Assembly: GCA_023417655.1 (NCBI GenBank)
Contig: JAEZFD010000040.1
Location: forward strand, 9,228-73,227
DNA: 64,000 bases
Reading direction: 5' to 3'
Source: Planctomycetota bacterium
GTDB taxonomy: Bacteria; Planctomycetota; Planctomycetia; Planctomycetales; Planctomycetaceae
Shown here: in pieces, positions 9,270 through 17,836 of the stretch
How positions within the stretch are numbered: the stretch's first letter is position 1
How the letters are laid out: every line of letters starts with the position of its first letter
Translations under genes and position numbers: made by a program
Notes under the pieces: generated by a model
The model's database searches: none
Told to the model about the DNA's origin: nothing
What the model saw: the letters and a program-made list of their open reading frames with translations, nothing else

Positions 9270-10229
9270 ATGGCAGAGAAGAAACTGGTAATCGATGCGG
9301 ATCCTGGGATCGGCGATGCAATCACGATTGCACTGGCCCTTTCTGACCCGACCGTCGATGTAATCGCTGTGACGGCGACGGGAGGCACGACCTCCGGTGA
9401 GCAGTCGTACCGCAATGTGCAGACAGTGGTTTCGATGCTGGATCCGCCGCGCTGGCCGCGGCTGGGGTGGAGTTCCTCTCCCCGAGTCGCGATGCCGGAT
9501 CCGCGAAGTGTCTCAGGGATCCTGATGCACGATGGCCTGCATGGACTTGGCGACTGTGACGTGATCGAAGCAGTCCCGCATGCTCCCACGGATTCAGTGA
9601 AATTACTCGTTGACCTCGTCCGGGAGAACCCAGGCGAAATCACACTGCTCACTCTGGGGCCACTGACGAATGTTGAACTCGCCATTGAGCGACACCCTGA
9701 CTTTCTGAAGCAACTGGGGTCACTGGTCTGCTTTGGCGGGTCGTGGAATGGGACAGGAAATGTCACGTCCTGTGCAGAATTCAATCTTTATGCAGATCCT
9801 GAATCTGCCCGACATGTGCTGACGTATCCGGCGACGAAAACGCTGGTCCCGCTCGATGTGAGCAGCAACTTCGGACTGACGTTTGATCAATATGATGCGC
9901 TCGAAGTCGACACCTTTTCCCGGCTAGGCATGTTCCTGAGTAAGACGATGCCCTTCGCACTGCGTGAAAGCCGGAACCAACTGGGCCGCGAAGGCGTGCT
10001 GCTGCCGGAGGTCGTTGGTCTGGCCGCGATCACGACTCCCCGGCTGTTCGACCGGCAATCCGTTCACATTGATGTCGAGGTATCAGGTGAACTGACGCGC
10101 GGGATGGCAGTCTTCGACCGGCGCGGCATTGTACGAAAGCATCCGAACATCGACGTGCTCTCTGGAGTCGATACCGTCGGCGTGCGCGACTATGTCACGC
10201 GACTCGTTCGGGCAGCGGATACGAAGTAA
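9270..10229 (+). CDS. Inosine/uridine-preferring nucleoside hydrolase family protein
   Basis: 319-aa cytoplasmic N-ribohydrolase-fold protein. These enzymes cleave the N-glycosidic bond of ribonucleosides using a calcium ion bound by an N-terminal Asp cluster. Here the cluster reads VIDADPGIGDAITIALAL; the canonical family motif is DPGIDDA, so one Asp of the cluster is Gly. Other family marks are LLTLGPLTNVELAI, the NLYADPESA region (canonical EFNxxxDPEAA) and VPLDVSSN. The His in the C-terminal active-site loop cannot be placed with confidence. Activity may be altered (see findings). Followed by a hairpin terminator. Confidence 0.87.
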   Translation: MAEKKLVIDADPGIGDAITIALALSDPTVDVIAVTATGGTTSGEQSYRNVQTVVSMLDPPRWPRLGWSSSPRVAMPDPRSVSGILMHDGLHGLGDCDVIEAVPHAPTDSVKLLVDLVRENPGEITLLTLGPLTNVELAIERHPDFLKQLGSLVCFGGSWNGTGNVTSCAEFNLYADPESARHVLTYPATKTLVPLDVSSNFGLTFDQYDALEVDTFSRLGMFLSKTMPFALRESRNQLGREGVLLPEVVGLAAITTPRLFDRQSVHIDVEVSGELTRGMAVFDRRGIVRKHPNIDVLSGVDTVGVRDYVTRLVRAADTK

Positions 10230-10260
10230 AAGACTACTGAGTCTTGAGCATTAAAACACG

Positions 10261-10304
10261 AACGCCGGTCAAGGCTCCACAGCGGGAAGCCTCGACCGGC
10301 GTTT
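10261..10304. terminator. Bidirectional intrinsic terminator
   Basis: AACGCCGGTC (10261-10270) pairs with GACCGGCGTT (10294-10303), with an inner AGGCT/AGCCT pairing and a short T run. Located between the convergent nucleoside hydrolase and queF genes. Confidence 0.75.
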
Positions 10305-10337
10305 GATGTTTTCGGCGAGCCACTTTGATCGTGTAGT

Positions 10338-10724
10338 CTACTTCCCGGCGGACTGCGGCAGCGGTGCAGATGGATGTTCGACAATCACGGTCGTTCGGAT
10401 TCCGCCGCGAGGAGTGAAAGCGGCCTCGATCTTCATCCAGCGCGGAGCCGTCACGCCGACGAGGTCATCGAGGATGGTGTTCGTCACTCGCTCGTAGAAC
10501 GCCCCGTGATTGCGGTACTGCTGCAGGTACATCTTCAGCGACTTCAGTTCGAAGCAGTGCTGATCAGGAATGTACGAGATGGTCAGCGTGCCATAGTCAG
10601 GCTGTCCTGTCTTAGGACAGAGCGACGTGAACTCAGGGCAGATCGTGTCGATGACATAATTGCGACCTGGGAACGGGTTGTCGAAGACTTCAATCAGGTC
10701 GCGTGTCGGTTCAGGGGCAGACAT
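10338..10724 (-). CDS. queF: NADPH-dependent 7-cyano-7-deazaguanine reductase QueF (type I)
   Basis: 128-aa single-domain QueF. It reduces the nitrile of preQ0 to the amine preQ1 on the queuosine (tRNA wobble modification) pathway. The catalytic Cys lies in FTSLCPKTGQPDYGT and the QueF signature ELKSLKMYLQQYRNHGAFYE follows; the proton-relay Asp is the one in PDYGT. Length fits the unimodular YkvM-type subfamily that forms tunnel-fold multimers. No other queuosine genes are near. It converges with the nucleoside hydrolase and shares its terminator. Confidence 0.95.
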   Translation of the reverse strand: MSAPEPTRDLIEVFDNPFPGRNYVIDTICPEFTSLCPKTGQPDYGTLTISYIPDQHCFELKSLKMYLQQYRNHGAFYERVTNTILDDLVGVTAPRWMKIEAAFTPRGGIRTTVIVEHPSAPLPQSAGK

Positions 10725-10933
10725 GTTCAGCTAAAGCAATCTTGGGTGAAGGACTTGAAGCAAAGTCAGGGAACGCGAGGGTCAAGTCGTCTCACACGGG
10801 AGGAGGACGCCGCGGTTCCAGTGGTTTTCACGGTGAGAGGAACTCGTGGTCCTGCGAGTCCCCAATCTCATTCCCGGAAGTGTGACAGGCAGGTCGCGAT
10901 GTCGCAACCAAACGCATGTGGCCAGCGGGGAGA

Positions 10934-12541
10934 CTACTGAGGCGAATTCGTCCCTTGCCCCCGCGAATCCGACTTCTGCAGATGGATCAGCGCGCGATAT
11001 CGGGCGGCTTCCCCATTCGTCAACTTTCGACCCATCGGGACATTCTGTTGCTTCATGGTTGGTGGTGCTGCCTGCGGCGCACTGAAGGTGCTTGAAACCC
11101 CCAGAGTCCCGATGGAATCCGGGGCCTGATTCAAGGACATCACGCTCTCACTCGCAGGAGCCGGGACTTGCATCGGCTGCTGCTGTGAAGTGATCTGTGG
11201 AGAAGTCGTCTGCTGAGCGATGATCGGCTCGTGGGGCAGTACCTGTGTGAAAACGTATTGAGAGTTGGCCGGTTGCGAATCGGCATTGCCCTGCTGTGTG
11301 CCTGGGCTCACTTGAGTGGACAGGATACCTGGCTGAGCAGGCACCGAGGCCCGACTGATCTCCATGGGGGGCCCGTTCTGTGCTGGGGCCGCAGCAACGG
11401 CAGAGTTCGCCACCTGCTCAGGAGCATACATCACGGCATCGAGTGCCGGCACGCTCTGCAGCAGCGCGGCCATCTCCGGTTCATTCAATTCCATCTCGAA
11501 TGTGAATGCCGACATTGGCTGGCTGGCTGTCGACTGCTTCAGATTGGACGCAGCCAGATCCGCGTCATTCACGGTGCGGATCTGCTGCTTCTGTACCAGC
11601 ACCTGTAACTGATTCATGGCCTGCTGGACATCGATGACGGTGAACACCACGACGACAGGCGTTTCCCCGACTTCTGTCCGAGCCCGGGCTTCGATTTCAA
11701 TGGAATTCCCGGCAACAGGGACGCGTTTCAGTTCGCGAAACTTCTGTCGCAACTGTTCCGACGTCAGCTCCACAATCGGCAGTGGAGCTTCCTTCACCGG
11801 TTCTGTGATCGCTGGGCCTGTCCCCCGCAGATTGAACGAATTCATCTCCGAGACCATCGCTGGCGCAGGAGCTGAGAAAGTCGACATCGACATGACACTG
11901 TCCGCGGGAGCGTTCTTTTGCGTCGCAGGTCCGACGGAAGGCAGGACGTCTCCGGCGCTGTCGCTGGACATCGTGGACGACATCATCAGGGGAGCATCTG
12001 TTGGATGCAGCGAGATGGATGGCTCGGTGGAGGCACCGAACGTCGACATCTGAGCAGCCATTTCGCTGTGTTCCTGGACCGCGAGCATCTCACCGGGGCC
12101 ATGGCTCAGCGGTGCCCATTGGCGTGGAACGAAAATGGATCCCAGTCCAACACCTGCAATCAGAGCCAGTGAAATCCAGCTGGCCCAGATGCGCCGGGAA
12201 CCTGAACGGCTCGGGTTCGGCAAAGGGGCCTCTGAGTGGCCGTTGGTCGAATGACCGCTTACTGCAGAACGAGAGCCCGCCAGAGAGAGGGGTTCAGGAG
12301 AAACCGGCTCGGTCACGGATGGGAGCGTCTGAATCGCCTGCATGACGGAAGCATGTAAATCAGCGGGACGCGGCGTCGGCGCAAGCTGCTGGACGCTCAG
12401 GGACAGTTCCTGCAGTTCGGCCAGCTGATCGCGCAGCGCGGCATCGGCAGCGAGTGCGCGTTCAAATTCGCTTTTCTCGTCTGGCGTCAGTTCGCCATCG
12501 AGGTAAGCGGAGATCAGCTCTTCGGGATGATGGTTCAGCAT
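10934..12541 (-). CDS. Anti-sigma factor with membrane helix and long extracytoplasmic region
   Basis: 535 aa from the ATG at 12541, seven bases after the stop of the ECF sigma gene, so co-transcribed and probably coupled. The N-terminus (EELISAYLDGELTPDEKSEFERAL...LRDQLAELQEL) is the zinc-less anti-sigma type helical domain that binds the partner sigma in the cytoplasm. A Pro/Ser-rich linker leads to one TM helix (about 118-138, WASWISLALIAGVGLGSIF), then about 400 residues outside, low complexity with Gln/Pro/Ser/Met and a folded segment (about 270-390) rich in ELTSEQLRQKFRELKRVP and EIEARARTEVGETPVVVVF. The outside part may sense envelope stress. Earlier in-frame start at 12634 overlaps the sigma gene and is less likely. 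Confidence 0.82.
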   Translation of the reverse strand: MLNHHPEELISAYLDGELTPDEKSEFERALAADAALRDQLAELQELSLSVQQLAPTPRPADLHASVMQAIQTLPSVTEPVSPEPLSLAGSRSAVSGHSTNGHSEAPLPNPSRSGSRRIWASWISLALIAGVGLGSIFVPRQWAPLSHGPGEMLAVQEHSEMAAQMSTFGASTEPSISLHPTDAPLMMSSTMSSDSAGDVLPSVGPATQKNAPADSVMSMSTFSAPAPAMVSEMNSFNLRGTGPAITEPVKEAPLPIVELTSEQLRQKFRELKRVPVAGNSIEIEARARTEVGETPVVVVFTVIDVQQAMNQLQVLVQKQQIRTVNDADLAASNLKQSTASQPMSAFTFEMELNEPEMAALLQSVPALDAVMYAPEQVANSAVAAAPAQNGPPMEISRASVPAQPGILSTQVSPGTQQGNADSQPANSQYVFTQVLPHEPIIAQQTTSPQITSQQQPMQVPAPASESVMSLNQAPDSIGTLGVSSTFSAPQAAPPTMKQQNVPMGRKLTNGEAARYRALIHLQKSDSRGQGTNSPQ

Positions 12542-12548
12542 GGTCGCG

Positions 12549-13124
12549 TTACTTCTGCTCCCGCTCGACAGCTTTGGCGAGTCGTTCCCGGAGCAGTTGC
12601 CGGGCTCGAAAAATGCGGCTGCGGACTGTACCAACAGGGCAATTCAGGACCGTCGCAATCTCTTCATATCGAAACCCGTCGAGCTCCTTCAAGACGAGTG
12701 CTTCGCGATAATCGGCAGGAAGCTGTTCCAGTGCTTCACGGATACGTTGCGTTGATTCAAGCGATTCCAGCGGCAGGCCAGGTTCGTCGGAAGACCGTGG
12801 GGAGGTGGAAAAGTCGCCGTCTGAATCGGCCGAATTCAAAGAAACCGGTTTCAGTGATTTCTTGCGTCGACTGTTGATGGCGGCATTGTGGGCGATACGA
12901 AACAGCCAGGCATAAAACGACGAGTCCTGACGGAACGTATTGAGTTTCTGGTAGGCGAGGATAAAGGCGTCCTGTGCGACGTCGCGCGCGTCATGAAACG
13001 ACCCCAGCCGGTGGTGAAGAGCTCCGGCAAGTCGGTCCTGATAGCGCAGGACGAGCTCACCAAAGGCGTCTTTATCGCCGGCAAGTGTCGCTTCAATCAG
13101 TCGGGAGTCTGGCGTCACGATCAC
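12549..13124 (-). CDS. ECF-type RNA polymerase sigma factor (RpoE-like)
   Basis: 191-aa group 4 sigma factor. Region 2 is seen in AFGELVLRYQDRL...DARDVAQDAFILAYQKLNTF...FYAWLFRIAHNAAIN, and region 4 in LEQLPADYREALVLKELDGFRYEEIATVLNCPVGTVRSRIFRARQLLRERL with its helix-turn-helix. Linker of about 45 residues is Ser/Asp-rich. It directs RNA polymerase to stress or envelope promoters and is presumably held inactive by the membrane anti-sigma encoded just downstream. Regulon unknown. Confidence 0.95.
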   Translation of the reverse strand: MIVTPDSRLIEATLAGDKDAFGELVLRYQDRLAGALHHRLGSFHDARDVAQDAFILAYQKLNTFRQDSSFYAWLFRIAHNAAINSRRKKSLKPVSLNSADSDGDFSTSPRSSDEPGLPLESLESTQRIREALEQLPADYREALVLKELDGFRYEEIATVLNCPVGTVRSRIFRARQLLRERLAKAVEREQK

Positions 13125-13416
13125 ACTTTATCAGACGGGGCCGGTAATCCTTCAGTTCCAGAAATCTCGAAAAATCAATGGAAGGCGGTTGTTCAGTACG
13201 ACAATCTGCTGCCGGCCGACGTTCGCAGGAGTGTCCCAAAATGATTCGGTGGCGAGAAAACTCGCAGATGCTGCCGGAAACCGAATGTGGTAAGACCAGC
13301 AAATTCGCTGCACAAATCTGGATCGAAAAGTTTGATCCATGATATACTTCTGCACGTTCATCGGAAACATCAGTTCAGTTTCCCCACCCCCCCACCAGCT
13401 TTAGACTGAGTCCAAT

Positions 13417-14163
13417 ATGAGAACCGGTAACCCCGCCCTGAATGAGAATACCTTTCAAGGATTTGAAGGGACATTGTCGGAATCGGGTGCTGCCACAATG
13501 ACACTGCGCGGCACTGCGCAGAAAACTCTCATGCTCATGGTACTGCTCATTGGAGCCGGTGCCGTGACGTGGAATCTATTTCTGCAGCAAAGCCCACTGG
13601 TGATGCCGCTCATGATCGGCGGCGCGGTCGGTGGATTGATCATCGCCCTCGCTACCGCCTTCAAGCCGACTTGGGCTCCCGTTACTGCGCCCCTCTATGC
13701 AATCGCCGAAGGACTGCTGTTGGGGGGACTCTCCTCCATGTATCAGTCACTGTATAACGGCATCGTCCTGCAGGCGGTCTTCCTGACGCTGGGAACACTG
13801 TTCGCGATGCTGCTCGCCTACCAGACGGGCTTCATCCGTGCGACACAGAACTTCAAGCTCGGCGTGTTTGCCGCCACCGGCGGGATCGCCCTGTTCTACA
13901 TCGCCTCAATGATTATGGGCTTCTTCGGAATTCAGATTCCGCTGATTCACGGGAACGGGCTGCTGGGAATCGGCTTCAGCCTGTTTGTCGTGGTGATCGC
14001 GGCGCTGAATCTGGTCCTCGACTTCGATTTCATTGAAGAAGGAGCCAATCGCGGTGCTCCCAAGTACATGGAATGGTACGGAGCGTATGGCCTGCTCGTC
14101 ACTCTGGTCTGGTTGTACATCGAAATCCTGCGCCTGCTCGCCAAAATGAACAGCCGCGACTAA
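13417..14163 (+). CDS. Bax inhibitor-1/YccA family membrane protein
   Basis: 248-aa multi-pass inner-membrane protein. Seven hydrophobic segments are visible from about residue 35, including LMLMVLLIGAGAVTWNLFL, LIIALATAFKPTWAPVTAPLYAIAEGLLLGGLS and LLVTLVWLYIEILRLLAKM. The APLYAIAEGLLLGG and Asp-containing DFDFIEEG segments match the YccA-type UPF0005/BI-1 family, reported as Ca2+/H+-leak-type channels or protease (FtsH) modulators. N-terminal 30 residues are soluble. Alone in its transcription unit; a hairpin terminator follows. Confidence 0.92.
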   Translation: MRTGNPALNENTFQGFEGTLSESGAATMTLRGTAQKTLMLMVLLIGAGAVTWNLFLQQSPLVMPLMIGGAVGGLIIALATAFKPTWAPVTAPLYAIAEGLLLGGLSSMYQSLYNGIVLQAVFLTLGTLFAMLLAYQTGFIRATQNFKLGVFAATGGIALFYIASMIMGFFGIQIPLIHGNGLLGIGFSLFVVVIAALNLVLDFDFIEEGANRGAPKYMEWYGAYGLLVTLVWLYIEILRLLAKMNSRD

Positions 14164-14275
14164 GAACAGCGTTCCGGAACAGCATTCTGGAACAGGGATC
14201 CTGAAATAGCATCCTGATCAGACGGTCAGTCTTCCCCACGCTCCTGGCTGGGTGAAGTCTCAATTGGAAACAGAA

Positions 14276-14319
14276 CGAGCCTGGCCACCCACTGCGGGGC
14301 GCCAGGCTCGCTTCGTTTT
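14276..14319. terminator. Bidirectional intrinsic terminator
   Basis: CGAGCCTGGC (14276-14285) pairs with GCCAGGCTCG (14301-14310), followed by CTTCGTTTT on the plus strand. It sits between the convergent Bax-inhibitor and metallophosphoesterase genes. Confidence 0.72.
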
Positions 14320-14373
14320 GAGATCACGCTGGGCAACTCAGACTATGCGACGTGAAATTCGGCTTCCTCGATG

Positions 14374-15429
14374 TCACTTCACGGCGATCGGCTTGTAAGG
14401 CAGCGAGAACTGATGGCTCTCGCGTTTTGGGACCCGTTTAGTGGACTGGCAGAGTTCTTCAGTCTCCGGGTGGAACGTGATGAATTCCATGCGTTCCTCC
14501 GCCGGGTGGAAGCGGACCAGCCGCAACCAGCCGGTGCTATAGTCCTGCAGGATCTCATGAATCACGTTCCCGTGATCTCCTGTTGTCGACGCGTTCATGG
14601 CCTGAGACCGGCTCTGGTCCCCTGAAAACACCGCGATCAGATTCGCGTGCTTCCGGTAACTTTTGTCCCACAGCTGCTGCGGCGTATTTCCGCGTTCTCC
14701 ATGCATCTTCTTCCATTGCATCCGGCCTTTGGGGTCGGTTTCATAGCCCGCATTTTCCTTCGGGCGATGGAGTGGTCCCCAGCCCATATGGCTGGTGATA
14801 AATGTGATACGCTCAGGATGCGCTGAGATCACCTGATTGGCCCATTCAACAACATCGTCCGGCGCGTTGCACTCCAGATGAAGGAAGAGAAAGTCGCGCC
14901 CGCCTGCTGAAAACAGCTGATAGCTATTCGCGTTGTTCGCAGAGTGAACGGGCTGGTCGACATTCCCGGGAAACGTGCCGCCATACCAGGGAAACTGCTC
15001 AAATCGCGATCTGGGAAAATACTGCTGGAAGAGAGTTGAGTCGCCGCTGGCTTTCATGTCGTGATTGCCGACAGAAATCCCATATGGAACCTTGCCATGC
15101 AGGGTGTCCATACACTCCTGAGCCACCTTCCACTGCCGTGGTTTATTGATGTCCACGATGTCGCCGACGTGGCTGACGAACTTGATGGCATGCTTATCGA
15201 GATTCTTCACGATCCAGTTGACGTGAGCCTGAAAGATAGGATTGGTGACCGGATCCCGGTTCTCGGGATTTCCTTTCGTCCCCTCGCCGTGATAGGCCTG
15301 TGTGTCAGGGATAATCACGAAGCTGAACGTTCCCTCGGGAGCGGGTGACAGTTGCTCTGCCCGAGTGGGACTCGAGAACAGAATTGCGCCGAGTAATGCG
15401 AGCCACGGCAGTGAGCGAAGCAGGTTCAT
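14374..15429 (-). CDS. Secreted calcineurin-like metallophosphoesterase
   Basis: 351-aa exported phosphoesterase. The ATG at 15429 has GAGGAAG six bases upstream and yields a Sec signal peptide (NLLRSLPWLALLGAILFSSPTRA). The binuclear-metal motifs follow in order: FVIIPDTQAYH (D-x-H variant: D-T-Q), SHVGDIVD (GD-x2-D), GNHDM (GNHD), then a His in the ITSHMGWG region and a GDQS element late. The usual first motif DxH is modified to DTQ, as in a known subset of secreted planctomycete/verrucomicrobial proteins. Substrate unknown. An upstream ATG at 15444 gives a five-residue longer signal peptide. Confidence 0.85.
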   Translation of the reverse strand: MNLLRSLPWLALLGAILFSSPTRAEQLSPAPEGTFSFVIIPDTQAYHGEGTKGNPENRDPVTNPIFQAHVNWIVKNLDKHAIKFVSHVGDIVDINKPRQWKVAQECMDTLHGKVPYGISVGNHDMKASGDSTLFQQYFPRSRFEQFPWYGGTFPGNVDQPVHSANNANSYQLFSAGGRDFLFLHLECNAPDDVVEWANQVISAHPERITFITSHMGWGPLHRPKENAGYETDPKGRMQWKKMHGERGNTPQQLWDKSYRKHANLIAVFSGDQSRSQAMNASTTGDHGNVIHEILQDYSTGWLRLVRFHPAEERMEFITFHPETEELCQSTKRVPKRESHQFSLPYKPIAVK

Positions 15430-15701
15430 CAGGGTCTTCCTCATCAGCTTGGGGCTCCCGGGTGGTCGGATCGGCATCACTGATGTCCGGGATCCGGATT
15501 TGAGGAGCAGTTTCAGTAAGCAGAGAGATCCAGACGGCCAATGTACAGCCTCAACTGGCCCCGATACAAAGCTGTGACTGAATGCGAATCAGTAAGCTTC
15601 ATGATGAAGGTCCATAATTCCAGCGGCTGCGGAAACAAATCAAGGCGCCTGCCGAACGAATGTCGGCGGGTGCCTTGGTGGAAATCGACGTTACGTCCGC
15701 T

Positions 15702-16235
15702 CTATGAATTCGAGGTTGGAGCCGAAGGAGCGGCCTCCACTGCCTGCGGGGCTGCAGCTGCAGCCGGTTTGGCAGGGCCATGAATCGCAGTCATCTGAAT
15801 AATCACGATCCCCACGATCACCAGTACAAAACCAAGAATCTGCAGCGGGGGAAAGTGAAGATGCCCTGCCAGATATGCGGCGGTGATCGCGGAGATCGCG
15901 GTCGCTCCTCCGAAGACAACGGGCATCACAAGACGGGCGTCCTTTGCCTGAAACATCGCCATTGTCAGGGTCAGTGCACCGAATGCGCCCAAGGATCCGG
16001 CGATAAAACCCCAGCGAATTGCCGCAGGGGTAAAGGTGAGCGTCCCGCCGCTTGCACGCACGGCGATCACGCCTCCGATGATCCCCCAGATCAGATATGC
16101 CAGCCCGATGAAGATATACGGTTTGAATGGGGTGTCACCCGGCGTCCGTGCTTTTCCCAGAGCCGGTCCGTACAGCCCCCAGAAGAGAGCAGTTGCCACG
16201 GCGAACGCGAGACCGAGAAGCTTGGCTTTTTCCAT
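15702..16235 (-). CDS. EamA/DMT-like multi-TM membrane protein (half-size)
   Basis: 177 aa from MEKAKLLGLAFAVATALFWGLYGPAL (GGAG upstream). Five hydrophobic helices are visible (about 7-23, 40-57, 68-88 region, 98-120, 128-147). The first helix with ALFWGLYGPAL resembles the start of drug/metabolite transporter (EamA) domains, but only one EamA unit is present, compared with two in full transporters; a dimer is therefore needed. The C-terminus is Ala/Pro-rich. No partner gene adjoins. An earlier in-frame start (16388) adds a non-homologous region and is rejected. Confidence 0.65.
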   Translation of the reverse strand: MEKAKLLGLAFAVATALFWGLYGPALGKARTPGDTPFKPYIFIGLAYLIWGIIGGVIAVRASGGTLTFTPAAIRWGFIAGSLGAFGALTLTMAMFQAKDARLVMPVVFGGATAISAITAAYLAGHLHFPPLQILGFVLVIVGIVIIQMTAIHGPAKPAAAAAPQAVEAAPSAPTSNS

Positions 16236-16776
16236 TTGAAACTCAACTCCACAATGAAACGCGATGCCTCCGCGGCCAGAGACCCTCTCGATCCGCGACG
16301 ACCAGGTTGTCTGAAACAGGTTGTCTGAAAGATGGACAGAAATGACCGAAAGCGGGCACTGTGCCCGGGGAAACTGAATTCCGACCACCTACCCTCTCCA
16401 CCGACGGCGAACCGGCCTCTCCACGAAACGGGAACAGTAGGGTTCCATCTCGGTAGTCCCCTCTCCTGTCAGCTAATCGCTGTTAGCGGCAATGCTAGTA
16501 GATGTTGAGGTGACCGTCATTCCGGGAATCCATTTTTCAGCCTGCTGATGGGCTGGGCGAGTTGCCTGGCGAACCTGATTGAGCCGCGAGTGTCTACTGT
16601 GCAGCGAGGTCGCCAAATCCGGCGGAAACTAGGGCATTGCCTGGACTTTCACGATTTTCAGGTGGCCCAAATCACGCAGTTCTCACTGGATTCGCTGCGA
16701 CGACGGTGACTTCGATTGATTTTTCAACAAAAACGCTTGCGGCACGCGATTCAAATTATTACCCTGCCGCCACCTT
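16236..16776. other. Intergenic region before tRNA-Asn, no supported gene
   Basis: No defensible coding frame. A small hairpin GCTAA/TTAGC lies at 16472-16487. TTGCGG at 16737-16742 and TATTAC at 16757-16762 may be a short-spaced (14 bp) promoter for the tRNA gene; a similar TTGCGT element precedes the tRNA-Arg gene below. Confidence 0.4.
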
Positions 16777-16849
16777 TCCCCGATAGCTCAATCGGTAGAG
16801 CGGCGGACTGTTAATCCGTAGGTCGTAGGTTCGAGCCCTACTCGGGGAG
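16777..16849 (+). tRNA. tRNA-Asn (anticodon GTT)
   Basis: Complete 73-nt cloverleaf. Acceptor stem TCCCCGA (16777-16783) pairs with TCGGGGA (16842-16848), discriminator G16849. Anticodon loop CTGTTAA gives GTT at 16810-16812. The T arm is GTAGGTTCGAGCCCTAC. CCA is not encoded. An intrinsic terminator follows at 16896. Confidence 0.97.
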
Positions 16850-16895
16850 CTTTTCACCCACTCGGCGAACTTTCGCTGGTAGGGTTAACAAACTG

Positions 16896-16929
16896 GGACC
16901 GTTGTCAGACTCTGACACGGTCCTTTTTT
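16896..16929 (+). terminator. Intrinsic terminator after tRNA-Asn
   Basis: GGACCG (16896-16901) pairs with CGGTCC (16918-16923), with inner GTCA/TGAC pairing, followed by a six-T run and GTTTT. It lies 47 bases after the tRNA and fits as its terminator. Confidence 0.82.
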
Positions 16930-17836
16930 CGTTTTCAGGGCCGGTTCCGGGGGCATTCTCCGACAGGAAGTTGGTCGCTTTGACTTCCGGAAACAGACTC
17001 AGGGAATAGTCGGCCCGTTTCTCAACAAGAGTGCGGTTCAATTCGCCCGGCCCCTGAAAGTCCAGCTCATCGGGGTGCTCTTCTTCGGTAGCTCTCAGGT
17101 TCGCACGGTTCCTATAGCCGCCCGGAGTTTGTGGGGCCGCCTTGAAGACGAGGGTAGCGGGAGGCTCACTCAGGGGTATGCAGGGCTCCACAAAACCTTC
17201 GCAGAGCCAAGCTCAGGTGTAGACCTACCGCCATCAGCCGGGCTTGTTACTCGCGTGCGAAATCGAAGAAACCTTCTCAGACTGTCCTCAGCCAGTGGAT
17301 GCACGGAGCTTGGACTTGTCTCGGATTCTTCAGTCCGAATTCGCTGTCAGAGGCCCGCCACTTCTGGGGAAACGTCCGGTTATGGGGTCGGGAAGTTTCA
17401 AGTCACCGGCACTCCTCCGATAAGAATTCTTCGTCAGCGAGACTGCGTTTTTTATGGCCTCATCTAAATCCTCGCCGGACGCCGAAGAGACTCCTGGGGA
17501 CGGTGAGCAGCCTGAACGGCTTTCTAACGACCAAGGAAAGCGGCTGGCGTTCTCATTCAGGCCAATCGGCTGAACAGCATCTTTCCCTTTTTCGCTCCGG
17601 GTTGTCTCACTGGGAAAATAGGTCAGCCATCTTTCCGTCGGATGGGTTAATGGCGACGGCGCAATTGGGCGCTGGCAGAGCTCGCAGTCACCCTCTCAGT
17701 TTGTTCGCCCTGACGGAATCGTGCAGCATTTGGCCCCTCCTGCATTCTGGTTGAAGGCCCGAAACGGCTTCTTCGGAATATTTTTTGCGAGCATGGTCCC
17801 TTTGCGTCCCATTTTCTTAAGGCCGAAGGAGTCCCA
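16930..17836. other. Long non-coding stretch, no supported gene
   Basis: About 900 bases between the tRNA-Asn terminator and manganese catalase. Open frames exist on both strands (for example 17075-17467 plus and 16838-17191 minus) but have no family marks, poor starts, and the latter overlaps the tRNA and its terminator. The only functional site I can support is AAGGAG just before the catalase start at 17837. The region could be a decayed insertion. Confidence 0.45.

Noticed and set aside
16838..17191. Minus-strand 117-codon frame
   Set aside because: Overlaps the tRNA-Asn 3' end and its terminator; no family features.
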